In this document: piece after piece, positions 20,485-29,997 of the stretch
How the letters are laid out: each line of letters begins with the position of its first letter
Position numbering within the stretch: the first letter of the stretch is position 1
Assembly (NCBI GenBank): GCA_030065755.1
Contig: JASJDA010000100.1
Coordinates: 1-34,192 of the forward strand
DNA length: 34,192 nucleotides
Reading direction: 5' to 3'
Origin: Prochloraceae cyanobacterium
GTDB lineage: Bacteria > Cyanobacteriota > Cyanobacteriia > Cyanobacteriales > JASJDA01
Made by a program: the position numbers and the translations under genes
Notes under the pieces: generated by a model
What the model was told of the DNA's origin: nothing
Database searches by the model: none
The model's input: only the letters and a program-made list of their open reading frames with translations

Positions 20485-23208
20485 ATGAAAAAACGGCTCA
20501 GACTTAGGAATAGAGAGCCAAAATGGTTAGAAGAAATATATTTCAGCAATATACGTCCTAAATTGTACGAAAGGTACGCAAATTGCTATCAGTACGGTGT
20601 TAGAACGGGAAGAACTTTGGCCGAACATTTAGATTCTGCCTGTCAATTTATACTTACACTTACAAAAAATGCGGGAGTTTCAGAACAGGAAAGACGTGTA
20701 ATTTTAGCAGCTACGATCGTTCACGACCTGAATAAATTAGACCCAAAGAGGCGTAAATTAAAAGACTTAGCTAGAGATAGAAATTTTGTGCGCTCGCAAC
20801 TAGAACTAGCAGGAGTTAATGATTTTGTTAGCAGCGATGAAGATTTTGAATTGGTCAGAAGGCTGATAGAAAGGCATTCGGGTCACAATGTCAGCGACGG
20901 AATGAGATTTTTTCCTGAAGATGAAAAGATCGAGCGCTATGCAGCTATGCTGACGGCGGCGGATTTGTTCGATTTGGGAATTCCCGAATCTGAAAGATTT
21001 GCCAAAGTAGAAAAAGAATTAACTGTAGCTTTCGATCGTCCTTGTAATCTTTATCGAGTTAGCGTTTCTTCTGATAAAGGCTATATTACTTCATTATTGC
21101 TTGGTGCTTGTGAAGATGTTTTAGTTGACGCTCGTGGTTTAAGTCGTTTAGCTATTTTTCCCGATGGAGAAGTCTTTGAGGGAGAAGTTTTACCAGAGGG
21201 GGATTTAATTCGAGAGATAGCTATTTCTTGGCAAAACAAGATCGAGGGAGTTTTTGCAAGTAATATCCCAAGTCTAGTTAATCCTGAAACAAGTGGTATA
21301 AAAGTCGATTCAAAAGCGATTGAACAAGATTTGGATGAAACTTTGATTTGCGTTCAAGCACTTTTGGAAAAAAAGAAAGCAAAGTTTGCAAATCGAACAG
21401 AAGTTAAAAAGATTCAAAAAAGTATAAAGAAACATAGTGACAAAGCAGGAAAAGAAGCACTTGAATTAGCTGCTAACTTAGGGCTAAATCCTGTAACTAA
21501 TGGAGAAGAATTTGCTATTTCTGAAGGAATAAAAGCAGCTTACATAAGTTATCAGAAAGCATTGGGAAAAAATCAAAATGAAAAAGCTTGGGAGTTGCTC
21601 GGTAAACAAGTTGGTTTGTCACCAGAACAACTGGAAGCTTTAAAATCCTTTGATATACTCTATGGACGCTGTTTATTTGCAGCTAAAGCCGCTAGGAAAG
21701 GAAGGGAAGGTATTATTAATGCTTTACAAGAGTCTTTTCAAATGAGACTCAAAGATAAGTCTGAAAATTCGGAACTAGAAGTTTCTGAAGAAATAATCGA
21801 TGCAGTCGAGCGAACTTTAAATTTGCCCTTAAAAAGAAATTGGCAAGGAATTGAAGAACTAGAGGCTTATATTAATGCTAATCCTAAAAAACGTTGTTCT
21901 TTAGAAAGTACATCTAAAGAAATAAAAGAGTTAAAGAAGAACAATATGCCTCCAGGTACAAAAGTACAATCTTTTTCCAATCGCTTGCCAGGTGGTATGA
22001 GTGATGAACCTAAAAGAAGAGGTAATTGGATAGCATCTTTGGGATATAAATTAATTTCAGTAGGAGCTAATTTACCTAAAAAAAGCGAACAAAATCCACT
22101 TTACTCGCATTTTTCTTTGCCTCAAGGTTCTTCTCCAGAATTATTAATAATATGGCGAGAGTTTTTAGTAGATACTGCTGCGACTAATGGAGAAGGAGGA
22201 ACTGTAACTATTGACGAATTGAAATTATATCGAGACAACATTTTAGAATTTAAGCCTCATAAAGTTGTTGGTTGCTCGCTTCCTAAGCGTCCGAATTATA
22301 TTCATTCGACTGTTGTTATTCCTATTTATTGGGGCGATACTAATGCTTCTATTGCTTTACTAAAATCACTGAGATTGGCTTTGGAACTATCTTTGGCTTT
22401 AGAATTTGGTTTCCCTTTTGTGGTCAGTGGCAATTTAGAAGTAGAAACTCAGACTGAGTTTTATGGAAGAGTTGAAGGAATTCATTCTACATTACAACCC
22501 TTATTAGGAAACGGACAGTATAACCGTCAAGAAGCCGAAGAAGTTCTTCTCAGACTGCGATGTATTGGCTCTCTAGCAGTCTCTATTGCCAGTCTTAATA
22601 AGAAAGATGATTGTCTTTATGATTTAGCTCGTGCTGCTAGTAGACCCATAAGTTTTTATTATGTCATATTTCGTTGGATTTTACGGGAACAAGATGACCC
22701 AAATTGGGAATATTACTGGAAAAAAATTAGTCAGCCATTGACAACTTTATTGGAGAATATTATGTCAAATGACAACGATCGATTAACACTTTATCTTAAA
22801 GAAGCTGCCTTGGTTGCAGCCGAAGCAAAACTTTGGGGAAGTTCTTTTAAAAGAACAGCTCGAATAGAACCTTTTACTGAGTTTATTTCAGCCGTTCGCT
22901 CTCGAAAGCCTCATATGGGTTGGGAAACAGTTTTTGGCGCGCTAATTCAAAATTATCATACTCGACTCGATCGAATTCGGGAACATGGAGTTGGCGCAAC
23001 AAAAAAAGAGCAACTCAAGAAGTATTACGAAGTATTGAGAAAACTTTTTCAAGAAGTATATCAAGACCGTGCAGAAAAGCTGATTGACGATCGCAAAACT
23101 TTAGAAGCTGCTTATTTATTTTTCTTAGAAGAAGCGCGTCAACAACTTAAACATGATTCCGAACAAGATTCAACTGAAACTAGCAAATTTACAAAGCCAC
23201 GGAGATGA
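20485..23208 (+). CDS. cas10d: Cas10d (Csc3), large subunit of type I-D Cascade with HD nuclease
   Basis: 907 aa. In type I-D the HD nuclease is fused to this Cas10-like subunit rather than to Cas3. HD residues are visible: His48 in LAEHLDSA, His80-Asp81 in ATIVHDLNKL, His131/His134 in ERHSGHNVSDG and Asp160 in LTAADLFD. The rest is the long palm-like and helical body with no GGDD cyclase motif seen, as expected for Cas10d. A good ribosome site precedes ATG 20485. The csc2 start lies 5 nt past its stop. It would nick and degrade target DNA with Cas3' and recognise the PAM as part of the effector. Length is within the family range and no defect is visible. Confidence 0.93.
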   Translation: MKKRLRLRNREPKWLEEIYFSNIRPKLYERYANCYQYGVRTGRTLAEHLDSACQFILTLTKNAGVSEQERRVILAATIVHDLNKLDPKRRKLKDLARDRNFVRSQLELAGVNDFVSSDEDFELVRRLIERHSGHNVSDGMRFFPEDEKIERYAAMLTAADLFDLGIPESERFAKVEKELTVAFDRPCNLYRVSVSSDKGYITSLLLGACEDVLVDARGLSRLAIFPDGEVFEGEVLPEGDLIREIAISWQNKIEGVFASNIPSLVNPETSGIKVDSKAIEQDLDETLICVQALLEKKKAKFANRTEVKKIQKSIKKHSDKAGKEALELAANLGLNPVTNGEEFAISEGIKAAYISYQKALGKNQNEKAWELLGKQVGLSPEQLEALKSFDILYGRCLFAAKAARKGREGIINALQESFQMRLKDKSENSELEVSEEIIDAVERTLNLPLKRNWQGIEELEAYINANPKKRCSLESTSKEIKELKKNNMPPGTKVQSFSNRLPGGMSDEPKRRGNWIASLGYKLISVGANLPKKSEQNPLYSHFSLPQGSSPELLIIWREFLVDTAATNGEGGTVTIDELKLYRDNILEFKPHKVVGCSLPKRPNYIHSTVVIPIYWGDTNASIALLKSLRLALELSLALEFGFPFVVSGNLEVETQTEFYGRVEGIHSTLQPLLGNGQYNRQEAEEVLLRLRCIGSLAVSIASLNKKDDCLYDLARAASRPISFYYVIFRWILREQDDPNWEYYWKKISQPLTTLLENIMSNDNDRLTLYLKEAALVAAEAKLWGSSFKRTARIEPFTEFISAVRSRKPHMGWETVFGALIQNYHTRLDRIREHGVGATKKEQLKKYYEVLRKLFQEVYQDRAEKLIDDRKTLEAAYLFFLEEARQQLKHDSEQDSTETSKFTKPRR

Positions 23209-23212
23209 AAAG

Positions 23213-24262
23213 ATGTTTATTGAAAAATTAACCCCTTTTTTGGCACCAACTTACGAAAATTTTCCCAAAGGTCGCACAATTGGTCTAGTAGTTTTAAGAA
23301 CTACTTTGTCTGAAACTATTTTTCGCACTGAAGGTAGTGGAGAACCAATGTGTAGCGAATCAATGCACGCTGGTGTGGACGATAAGAGTATTATTTCCCG
23401 TTTGGTAATGACTAAGCGCAAGCAGATTGCACCAGAAAGACGAAAAGGAAGGGAATCTTTAAGAGCATACGACCTTCTCTATACAAGTCCCAAAGGTGAT
23501 TCGATCTGTTCTTTAAACACTAATGCTCCTTGCGAGATGTGTATAGATTGTTTTTTATATGGTTTTGCTGCTGGTGGGGAAGGTGCGCAGAAAAGTAGAG
23601 TATGGACAGAAGATGCTTTTAGCCTCTTACCTTCCACTGAAATATTAGGCGAACGGACTCTTAACGCTCTTTACGAAAACGGTACGATGCGTTTGCCACA
23701 AGAAGATAACGGTAAGGCTAAAGCTTCGACTTCCCTCAATACTAGCGAATACATAAAACCAGGAGTTCACTTTCTAGATATTGTTACTTTCAAAGACGTG
23801 ACCGTAGACGAGTTGCGATACGCCCTCGGCAATATTCTTTTGACTTCTCGTTACGGTGCTGTTTCTAGTCGAATAGGACGCATGGATAATGAGATTTTGG
23901 GCATTTTTGGCGGATTGTCTGAGCTTCCTAGTTCTTTGGAATTAGTTCAAGCATTACATGATTATTTCAATGCCACTGGAGTAGTCTTAGAACATCCTCT
24001 AAATAGCAGTCAGTTAAAAGAGGCGCTCGAGCAAATCATTTCTACTTGGACGAATAAAAGAGGAATATCGGTGCAGTTATCAAAAGAAGAATTGGCCAGT
24101 TTAATTGCCGATGTAGATAGTAATTGGTCGCTCTTTGAGCGAGAAAGTTTCCTCAAGCGTTTGGATCGCTCTTACGAAGCATTTCGCCGCATTCCTGTGG
24201 AAAAAGAAGCTAAAAAAAGTCAGAAGAAAAAAAATACTGCTACATCTAATTCTGAAAGCTAA
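23213..24262 (+). CDS. csc2: Csc2 (Cas7d), crRNA backbone subunit of type I-D
   Basis: 349 aa from ATG 23213, chosen because GGAG lies 8 nt upstream and the protein then begins MFIEKLTPFLAPTYENFPKG, as in the family. An earlier in-frame ATG at 23153 would overlap cas10d by 56 nt and is less likely. Landmarks are RTIGLVVLRTTLSETIFRTEG, APCEMCIDCFLYGFAAGGEG (Cys-rich loop), KSRVWTEDAFSL and LDIVTFKDVTVDELRYALGN. Csc2 polymerises along the crRNA spacer. The tail is lysine-rich (KEAKKSQKKKNTATSN). Confidence 0.93.
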   Translation: MFIEKLTPFLAPTYENFPKGRTIGLVVLRTTLSETIFRTEGSGEPMCSESMHAGVDDKSIISRLVMTKRKQIAPERRKGRESLRAYDLLYTSPKGDSICSLNTNAPCEMCIDCFLYGFAAGGEGAQKSRVWTEDAFSLLPSTEILGERTLNALYENGTMRLPQEDNGKAKASTSLNTSEYIKPGVHFLDIVTFKDVTVDELRYALGNILLTSRYGAVSSRIGRMDNEILGIFGGLSELPSSLELVQALHDYFNATGVVLEHPLNSSQLKEALEQIISTWTNKRGISVQLSKEELASLIADVDSNWSLFERESFLKRLDRSYEAFRRIPVEKEAKKSQKKKNTATSNSES

Positions 24263-24306
24263 TTTACGATAGCAACCTGAATTAACACCATATTAGCACT
24301 ATATTC

Positions 24307-24371
24307 ACCGAGCGCACTCCGTTGTTAAAACCAAATTGCTCAACCGCGAGCGTCTCGATATCGCGCTCGGT
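24307..24371. repeat. Inverted repeat in the csc2-csc1 gap
   Basis: ACCGAGCGC (24307-24315) and GCGCTCGGT (24363-24371) are perfect 9-bp arms; GAGCG and CGATATCG motifs lie between. The 136-bp gap stands out in an otherwise tightly packed cas operon. It may be a small dispersed repeat or a stem that modulates or stabilises the downstream mRNA. Confidence 0.55.
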
Positions 24372-24398
24372 AACAAACTCCAAATCTTATAACTAATT

Positions 24399-25199
24399 AT
24401 GCAACAACTAGAATTACCTCTGGCTAGTCCCACACAAGGTTTGAAACAACCTTTTAAAAAAGTGATACTAATCGAACTTTGGTGTGCAGAACCGGTCTTT
24501 TTTGCCTCCAGAGAATTATCTGACACCTATTATACTGAAGGAGTAATTGGTAATTATGCCCTTGCTTATGCGTTAGGGTGGGCGCGTTCTCCCTATCGAC
24601 TCAGAGGTAAAGCTACGGGAAAGCCCACTTACATTTCTGATTTAACCCCTTTAGCTGGAGATTGTTACATTCTACCTGCTTGGTCGGCTAAGGGCAAAGT
24701 ATCCTATCGTTTCGAGCGTTTCAACGGCTTATCTGACTCTTATTGGTTTGCAATGACTAATAACCGAGTTGCTACAGCCCGTCAGGATTTACCCCTCAAA
24801 CGAACTGGTAAAAAACCTAACACTTACAGACCTAGTAATTTTCCACAAACTGGACGTTTGCGACTTATCGAACGAGGAAATCGCTTTCATACCTTAGTCT
24901 TTGGAGAACGAGAATTACCTGAATATATCCGCGTTGGTAAGTTTATGAGCAAAGTGAGGGTAACTATACTCGATGAATTCAATTTAGTTACAATGCCAGT
25001 TTCTAACTATGAAAGTAAAGTGCTTTTGAACTCTGCCGATCTGACTAAAGAAACTAATTTACTGTCGTTCGATTTAATAGCAATACCACCCGTATCTCTT
25101 TTAAGAAATCTTCGCTTTCAAGGAAAAGCTTGGCAGATAGGAGATTTTATAGTTCCTGCTAATTTAGGATTTTTAGGAGGTAGAAGAAGGGATGGATAA
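24399..25199 (+). CDS. csc1: Csc1 (Cas5d-like), type I-D Cascade subunit
   Basis: 266 aa. The family signature is the N-terminal RAMP strand ILIELWCAEPVFFASRELSD followed by TYYTEGVIGNYALAYALGW. The mid region has ARQDLPLKRTGKKPNTYRPSNF and the conserved GKFMSKVRV segment. In type I-D Cascade this Cas5-type subunit holds the 5' handle of the crRNA and helps position Cas10d. Its 3' end overlaps the cas3' start by 8 nt, so translation is coupled. Confidence 0.92.
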   Translation: MQQLELPLASPTQGLKQPFKKVILIELWCAEPVFFASRELSDTYYTEGVIGNYALAYALGWARSPYRLRGKATGKPTYISDLTPLAGDCYILPAWSAKGKVSYRFERFNGLSDSYWFAMTNNRVATARQDLPLKRTGKKPNTYRPSNFPQTGRLRLIERGNRFHTLVFGERELPEYIRVGKFMSKVRVTILDEFNLVTMPVSNYESKVLLNSADLTKETNLLSFDLIAIPPVSLLRNLRFQGKAWQIGDFIVPANLGFLGGRRRDG

Positions 25200-27471
25200 A
25201 GAAAAATTATTAATTCAATTAGAACCGAAAAGTATTTCTGCTTGTTCAAATATTCCTCCCGAACTAGCTTTTATGGGTTCTGTTTTACAACATCAAGCAG
25301 ATGTTTTTGAAAAAGCTCGCACCCATGACATTATTTTAGATGAAGCGCCAACTGGTACGGGAAAAACCCAAGCTAGTTTAAGCGTATTGTTGCATCAACC
25401 GAATAAAAGTGCTGTTTATATTGCTCCTACAAATGCTTTAATTACTCAGCAGACGCTCGCTGCTGAAGTTTTTGTACGACAAGCTAATTTACCCCATGTC
25501 GTCAAAGCGGCATCGGCTAAAGAAATAAAAGCTTGGTCTGACGTTCGAGTTGGTAAACGCTCTGGAGAAAAACTTTACAATGTTCTTCGCAACCCAGCAA
25601 CAATTTTTCCAGAAGTAGGAGGCAACCGACCTATTTTACTGGTAACAAATCCCGATATTTTTTATTATGCCACTTTTTTTGCTTACAGTAACCTAGATAA
25701 AAATAATGTTGCCAGTGTCTTTTATTCCAAGTTGGCTACGGTCATTTTTGATGAATTTCATCTTTATAGTGCCAAACAACTGGTAGGACTGTTATTTTAT
25801 TTAGCCCATTCTCATGTTTTTGGTTTTTTCAAAGCCAAGCGAAGGGTTGTTTTGTTAACAGCTACTCCAGACAAAGCTTGCGAATTAGCCCTAAAATTTT
25901 TGCAAGAAAAAGGAGTAAAAATAGCTAAAATTACTGAAAATAACCCCAGGGGGGTTCTCTTACCTTCCCAGGTCAGCGTCAACTTAGAAATAAGACCTCA
26001 ACTCGATAAAGATGAGTTATTAGAAGAAATAGCAAGCGAAGTAGAAAAATTATTTCGAGAACGACCCGATAAAAATGGAGCGGTCATTCTCGACTCAAAA
26101 GATTCTATTAATAAATTGAGGGATTTATTAGTAGCTAAAGGTTTGAAAAATTATTGTGGTCGCATAACTGGATCTACGCCGCTGGCAGATCGTCTCACAG
26201 CTGTACAAAAATCAATAATTTTAGCAACAAGCACTGTGGATGTGGGATTTAATTTTGAAAAAAAACCAGGGATAACCAGACAAAATTTAGATTGGTTAAT
26301 TTTTTCGACGCGCGATCGCTTTTCTTTCTGGCAGCGTCTTGGTAGAGTGGGAAGAGTTTTAGGTAAAGCGGAAACTAATATTCCATCGGACGCGATCGCC
26401 TATTTACCTGACAAAGCTTGGTCACAAGGAATAACTTCTCTAGATCCTACTGGAGGACGAAAAGAACTTACTAAAATTCTTGAAAATTTGTCTTGTTTAG
26501 AGCGTCCTTTTTTAGATATATATTGGCGTTCTGAAGCTTTTTTAGAAATTGCTCGTCCGCTCTCCGAACTAGAAGAGATGATGGAAGGACTGGCAAAAAA
26601 TACTGTCATATCAGAATTGTACGATACTCTTAAGTCAATTTTTGGAGGTAAGCGCGAGTGGAATTATTATCGCTATCGTATGAAGGTTTTAAGAGGAGCA
26701 GAACAACTGGCAAAAACTTCTTTAGTTAAATTCCAAAAAGATTGGAAATACATTAAAGGCGGTCAAGCTTTTGTCCGAACTTTTATTAAGGCTAATTGTC
26801 CAGAAGATTGGGAGGATTTAAATAATGGAGTAGCGCCAATTGAAGAATACGAAAAAATTATTCTAGAAGATTCAGAAATAGCTTTGGAGTTGAAAAAATT
26901 TGCTAATATTTGGCGTGCCAGTCACGCACCTATATTTCAATTTCGAGATAGTATTTTTGAAAATTTGTTAATTAAAGATCCGAAAGCTTTGTTATTAGAT
27001 GACTCGGAAGAGACAACTTTAGACCCAATTCACTTATTGCGTTATTACGAATTTATTGAAGATGGAAAATATATTATAGTGAGCGAGCGAGCTAAGACTC
27101 TTTATCAATTAAATTTTCGTTGGAGATATCGAGGAAGTAGAGAAGAATTTAAAAACCAAGAACTGAATAAATTAAATGCTTTTGAGAATTGTCATATTGA
27201 AAGAAAAATGGGAGGTTCAATATCACCAACCCCTCTACTTAAAGTAATAGAAAAAAACTTGTTACCAGGAGTTATTATTCCAACAGCAGCCAATCAAGGA
27301 ACGATATTTCAATTAAGAAAGCAAGGTATAGCCGATTATCTTATTACTGTTGTCTGCGACGATTTACAAAAAGATTATACGTTTTATCCAAGTTTGTCAG
27401 GAATTCTTGCTGTAGCAAATAGCGGCGTAAGATTCAGACTTCCTGATGATGAAGATTTTTACATTATATGA
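25192..27471 (+). CDS. cas3: Cas3' helicase of type I-D (no HD domain)
   Basis: 759 aa SF2 helicase. Motif I APTGTGKT at residues 52-59, motif II DEFH at 187-190, motif III TATP at 223-226 and motif VI QRLGRVGR at 381-388. There is no N-terminal HD nuclease, as expected for I-D where HD sits on Cas10d. It would unwind DNA displaced by the Cascade R-loop. The gene lies between csc1 and cas6, whereas in the Synechocystis I-D locus cas3' precedes cas10d (from memory). It overlaps csc1 by 8 nt and ends 8 nt before cas6. Confidence 0.93.
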   Translation: MDKEKLLIQLEPKSISACSNIPPELAFMGSVLQHQADVFEKARTHDIILDEAPTGTGKTQASLSVLLHQPNKSAVYIAPTNALITQQTLAAEVFVRQANLPHVVKAASAKEIKAWSDVRVGKRSGEKLYNVLRNPATIFPEVGGNRPILLVTNPDIFYYATFFAYSNLDKNNVASVFYSKLATVIFDEFHLYSAKQLVGLLFYLAHSHVFGFFKAKRRVVLLTATPDKACELALKFLQEKGVKIAKITENNPRGVLLPSQVSVNLEIRPQLDKDELLEEIASEVEKLFRERPDKNGAVILDSKDSINKLRDLLVAKGLKNYCGRITGSTPLADRLTAVQKSIILATSTVDVGFNFEKKPGITRQNLDWLIFSTRDRFSFWQRLGRVGRVLGKAETNIPSDAIAYLPDKAWSQGITSLDPTGGRKELTKILENLSCLERPFLDIYWRSEAFLEIARPLSELEEMMEGLAKNTVISELYDTLKSIFGGKREWNYYRYRMKVLRGAEQLAKTSLVKFQKDWKYIKGGQAFVRTFIKANCPEDWEDLNNGVAPIEEYEKIILEDSEIALELKKFANIWRASHAPIFQFRDSIFENLLIKDPKALLLDDSEETTLDPIHLLRYYEFIEDGKYIIVSERAKTLYQLNFRWRYRGSREEFKNQELNKLNAFENCHIERKMGGSISPTPLLKVIEKNLLPGVIIPTAANQGTIFQLRKQGIADYLITVVCDDLQKDYTFYPSLSGILAVANSGVRFRLPDDEDFYII

Positions 27472-27479
27472 GTTGAAGT

Positions 27480-28310
27480 ATGCCTCACAGTTTAGTTATA
27501 AATATTCTGCCCCTATCTCCTATTTCTGTTAATTATCTTACAGGAAAACACTTACACGCTTTATTGATTAATCTCGTAAGTAAAGTCGATCCCAATCTCA
27601 GTGAATGTCTCCACCAGTCTCACTCAAACAAAGCTTTTTCTATTAGTCCGATACAAATTACTTCTCAACACTTCAAACATGCCCTTCGGTGGGGATATAA
27701 TAAAACTATTCCTGCTGCCACTCCAGTATGGTGGCGTATTTCTTTACTAGACGAGCGCTTATTTAGCCGACTGACTGGGTTATGGCTCAATCTTACTCCA
27801 AAGGGCGCGATGCGTTTAGGTGATGCTCAGTTACAGATTACCAGCATTTTAGGAACCCCTCAAACTAACCAGCCTTGGGCTAATGCTTGTTCCTACGCCC
27901 AATTATACGAAAAAGCAAGCGCTCTCGAGCGCTCCTTTACCTTTTGCTTTGCTACTCCCACCACTTTTCGTCAAGGAAAATACGACACTCCTCTTCCTGC
28001 TCCAGAATCAGTATTTAAAAGTCTTCAAACTCGTTGGAATAAATACAGCAATAAAACTATCGATCGTCTTCCCGTAGAATCGCTTTTTCCCAGTGTCTTC
28101 GACATTCGCACTCAAAAAGTTATTAACTTCGGTAGCAAAATTATTGGTTGTACGGGGGTAGTTACCTATAGCCTTTTAGGAGAAGTACAACCCATACAGA
28201 TCAAACAGTTTAACGCTTTAGCCGATTTTGCTCTCTACTGCGGTGTGGGAAGGAAAACAACTATGGGAATGGGAATGGTTAGAAGAGTAGGGGAGGAAAG
28301 TAACAAGTAA
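27480..28310 (+). CDS. cas6: Cas6 crRNA-processing endoribonuclease
   Basis: 276 aa. The N-terminus SLVINILPLSPISVNYLTGK is the first RAMP strand. The C-terminus ALYCGVGRKTTMGMGMVRR (about residues 251-269) is the glycine-rich loop diagnostic of Cas6. It cuts the repeat transcript to leave an 8-nt 5' handle, here AUUGAAAC from the end of each repeat. A catalytic histidine could not be assigned with confidence; H26, H38 and H48 are candidates. The last codons and stop lie in a heptamer repeat array (28300-28334), suggesting the natural end has been slightly remodelled. Confidence 0.92.
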   Translation: MPHSLVINILPLSPISVNYLTGKHLHALLINLVSKVDPNLSECLHQSHSNKAFSISPIQITSQHFKHALRWGYNKTIPAATPVWWRISLLDERLFSRLTGLWLNLTPKGAMRLGDAQLQITSILGTPQTNQPWANACSYAQLYEKASALERSFTFCFATPTTFRQGKYDTPLPAPESVFKSLQTRWNKYSNKTIDRLPVESLFPSVFDIRTQKVINFGSKIIGCTGVVTYSLLGEVQPIQIKQFNALADFALYCGVGRKTTMGMGMVRRVGEESNK

Positions 28311-28334
28311 CGAGTAACGAGTAGCGAGTAATAA
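28300..28334. repeat. Five heptamers (GTAACGA type) at the end of cas6
   Basis: Units GTAACAA, GTAACGA, GTAACGA, GTAGCGA and GTAATAA run head to tail. They encode the last residues and stop of Cas6 and fill part of the gap before cas4. Heptameric short tandem repeats are well known in filamentous cyanobacteria. Confidence 0.85.
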
Positions 28335-28374
28335 ATAATTCTTCTGACCTCTAGATATAAGGAGAGAAATTACT

Positions 28375-28968
28375 GTGAACGATACTGAATATATTCCCAT
28401 TGCTGCACTAAATCAATACGCTTATTGTCCTCATCGATGTTGGCGAATGTTTTGTGCTGGGGAGTTTATCGACAATCAATATACTATCGAAGGGACTTCT
28501 CTACACGATCGAGTTCATACTTTAAGTGAGGGAAATCGAGACGATACTTGGCAAATTCGCGCAATTTGGCTTAAATCGGAGCGTTACAAACTTGTCGGTA
28601 AATCAGACTTAATCGAATCCGATTCTGGACAATTATATCCAGTTGAATACAAAAGAGGCAATAAAGGCGAATGGGATAACGACGAGTTACAAGTTTGCGC
28701 GCAAGCAATGTGTTTGGAAGAAATGACTGGACAACCCGTCATTACTGGTTATGTATATTATGCCCACTCCCACCAAAGACAGTTAGTAGAAATTACCAGC
28801 CAGTTGAGAGAAAGGGCGAGATTCACTATAGAAGCAGTACAAATATTGCTCTTAACTGGAGCAATGCCTAAACCAGTTTATACCAAACGCTGTAAAGGAT
28901 GCAGTCTTTATAAAAACTGTTTGCCACAAGCAGCAAAAAAGGTCGCTCGCTACGTTGAAACAAATTAA
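28375..28968 (+). CDS. cas4: Cas4 nuclease, spacer precursor trimming
   Basis: 197 aa from GTG 28375, supported by AAGGAGAG 8 nt upstream. RecB-type nuclease motifs are visible: KLVGKSDLIESDSGQLYPVEYKRG (Asp, then Glu-x-Lys) and ELQVCAQAMCLEEMTGQ (QxxxY-like region). The iron-sulfur cysteines are N-terminal YCPHRCW (Cys18/Cys22) and C-terminal KRCKGCSLYKNC (Cys173, Cys176, Cys182). Cas4 trims prespacers and selects those with a PAM before Cas1-Cas2 integration. Confidence 0.93.
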   Translation: MNDTEYIPIAALNQYAYCPHRCWRMFCAGEFIDNQYTIEGTSLHDRVHTLSEGNRDDTWQIRAIWLKSERYKLVGKSDLIESDSGQLYPVEYKRGNKGEWDNDELQVCAQAMCLEEMTGQPVITGYVYYAHSHQRQLVEITSQLRERARFTIEAVQILLLTGAMPKPVYTKRCKGCSLYKNCLPQAAKKVARYVETN

Positions 28969-28989
28969 ACCTACTATCAATTGAAAAAA

Positions 28990-29994
28990 ATGGGAACAGT
29001 ATACGTCAGTCAACCTGACTCATTTATTGGCAAAATTGACGAGAGATTGAGTGTCAAAGCTGACAAAAAGAAAATACTCGACGTACCATTAATAAAAGTC
29101 GATGGTGTTGTAGTGTTAGGGAGAGCCACCGTTTCTCCTGCTGCGCTCGTCGAATTATTACAGCGCAATATTCCTCTCAGTTTCCTCACTCCAACTGGAA
29201 GATATTTAGGACGCTTAGAGCCAGAAGTAACTAAAAATATTTTCGTCCGTAAATCTCAATGGTCGGCAGCAGGGAATTCACCACAAGCTATCCACGCAGT
29301 TAAGGGTTTTGTCAGAGGAAAGCTGAAAAACTACCGAAATACTCTGATGCGCAAACGACGAGAAAATTCCCAAACCGATTTAGAAGAAGGACTTGCTAAA
29401 TTAGACAGCGCTATCTCTCCTATAGAAACTACCTCAAATATTAACTCCTTACGCGGATTAGAAGGAGCCGGAAGCGCTGCTTATTTTGGATGCTTCGATC
29501 GACTTATCAAAAACTCTGACTTTCAGTTTAAGGGTCGCAACCGCCGTCCGCCAACTGATCGAGTTAATTCCCTACTGAGTCTAGGTTATTCTTTATTGCG
29601 TCACGATATTCAAAGCGCAGTCAATATTGTCGGGTTCGATCCATATCTAGGATATCTCCACTTCGCGCACTACGGTCGTCCTTCTCTAGCCTTAGATCTA
29701 ATGGAAGAGTTTCGTCCCCTGGTGGTAGATGCAGTAGTTTTAAACGCTTTGAATCAGAAAAAACTAACTCCAGATGATTTTACTATCGAACCCGTTAGCA
29801 ATGCAGTCCATTTGACTAAAGAAGGTTTAAAGATATTTTTGACCTTGTACGAACAAAAAAAACAATCCAAATTTAAACATCCAGTCATGAAACGTCAATG
29901 TACTTACACTCAAGCATTTGAAATTCAAGCGCGACTGTTGGCTAAATATCTCATGGAAGAAACCGATAAATATCCACCTCTTATTCTCAAATAA
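28990..29994 (+). CDS. cas1: Cas1 integrase
   Basis: 334 aa from ATG 28990 (MGTVYVSQPDSFIG); a TTG three codons earlier is possible but neither has a clear ribosome site. Catalytic residues are visible: Glu158 in NSLRGLEGAGSAAYF, His224 in GFDPYLGYLHFAHYGRPSLA and an acidic residue at 239/240 in DLMEEFRP. Forms the spacer-integration complex with Cas2, encoded 3 nt downstream. Full length with no defects. Confidence 0.95.
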   Translation: MGTVYVSQPDSFIGKIDERLSVKADKKKILDVPLIKVDGVVVLGRATVSPAALVELLQRNIPLSFLTPTGRYLGRLEPEVTKNIFVRKSQWSAAGNSPQAIHAVKGFVRGKLKNYRNTLMRKRRENSQTDLEEGLAKLDSAISPIETTSNINSLRGLEGAGSAAYFGCFDRLIKNSDFQFKGRNRRPPTDRVNSLLSLGYSLLRHDIQSAVNIVGFDPYLGYLHFAHYGRPSLALDLMEEFRPLVVDAVVLNALNQKKLTPDDFTIEPVSNAVHLTKEGLKIFLTLYEQKKQSKFKHPVMKRQCTYTQAFEIQARLLAKYLMEETDKYPPLILK

Positions 29995-29997
29995 ACT

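Noticed and set aside
23153-23212. Longer csc2 start at 23153
   Set aside because: No ribosome site, and a 56-nt overlap with cas10d; ATG 23213 has GGAG and the family N-terminus.
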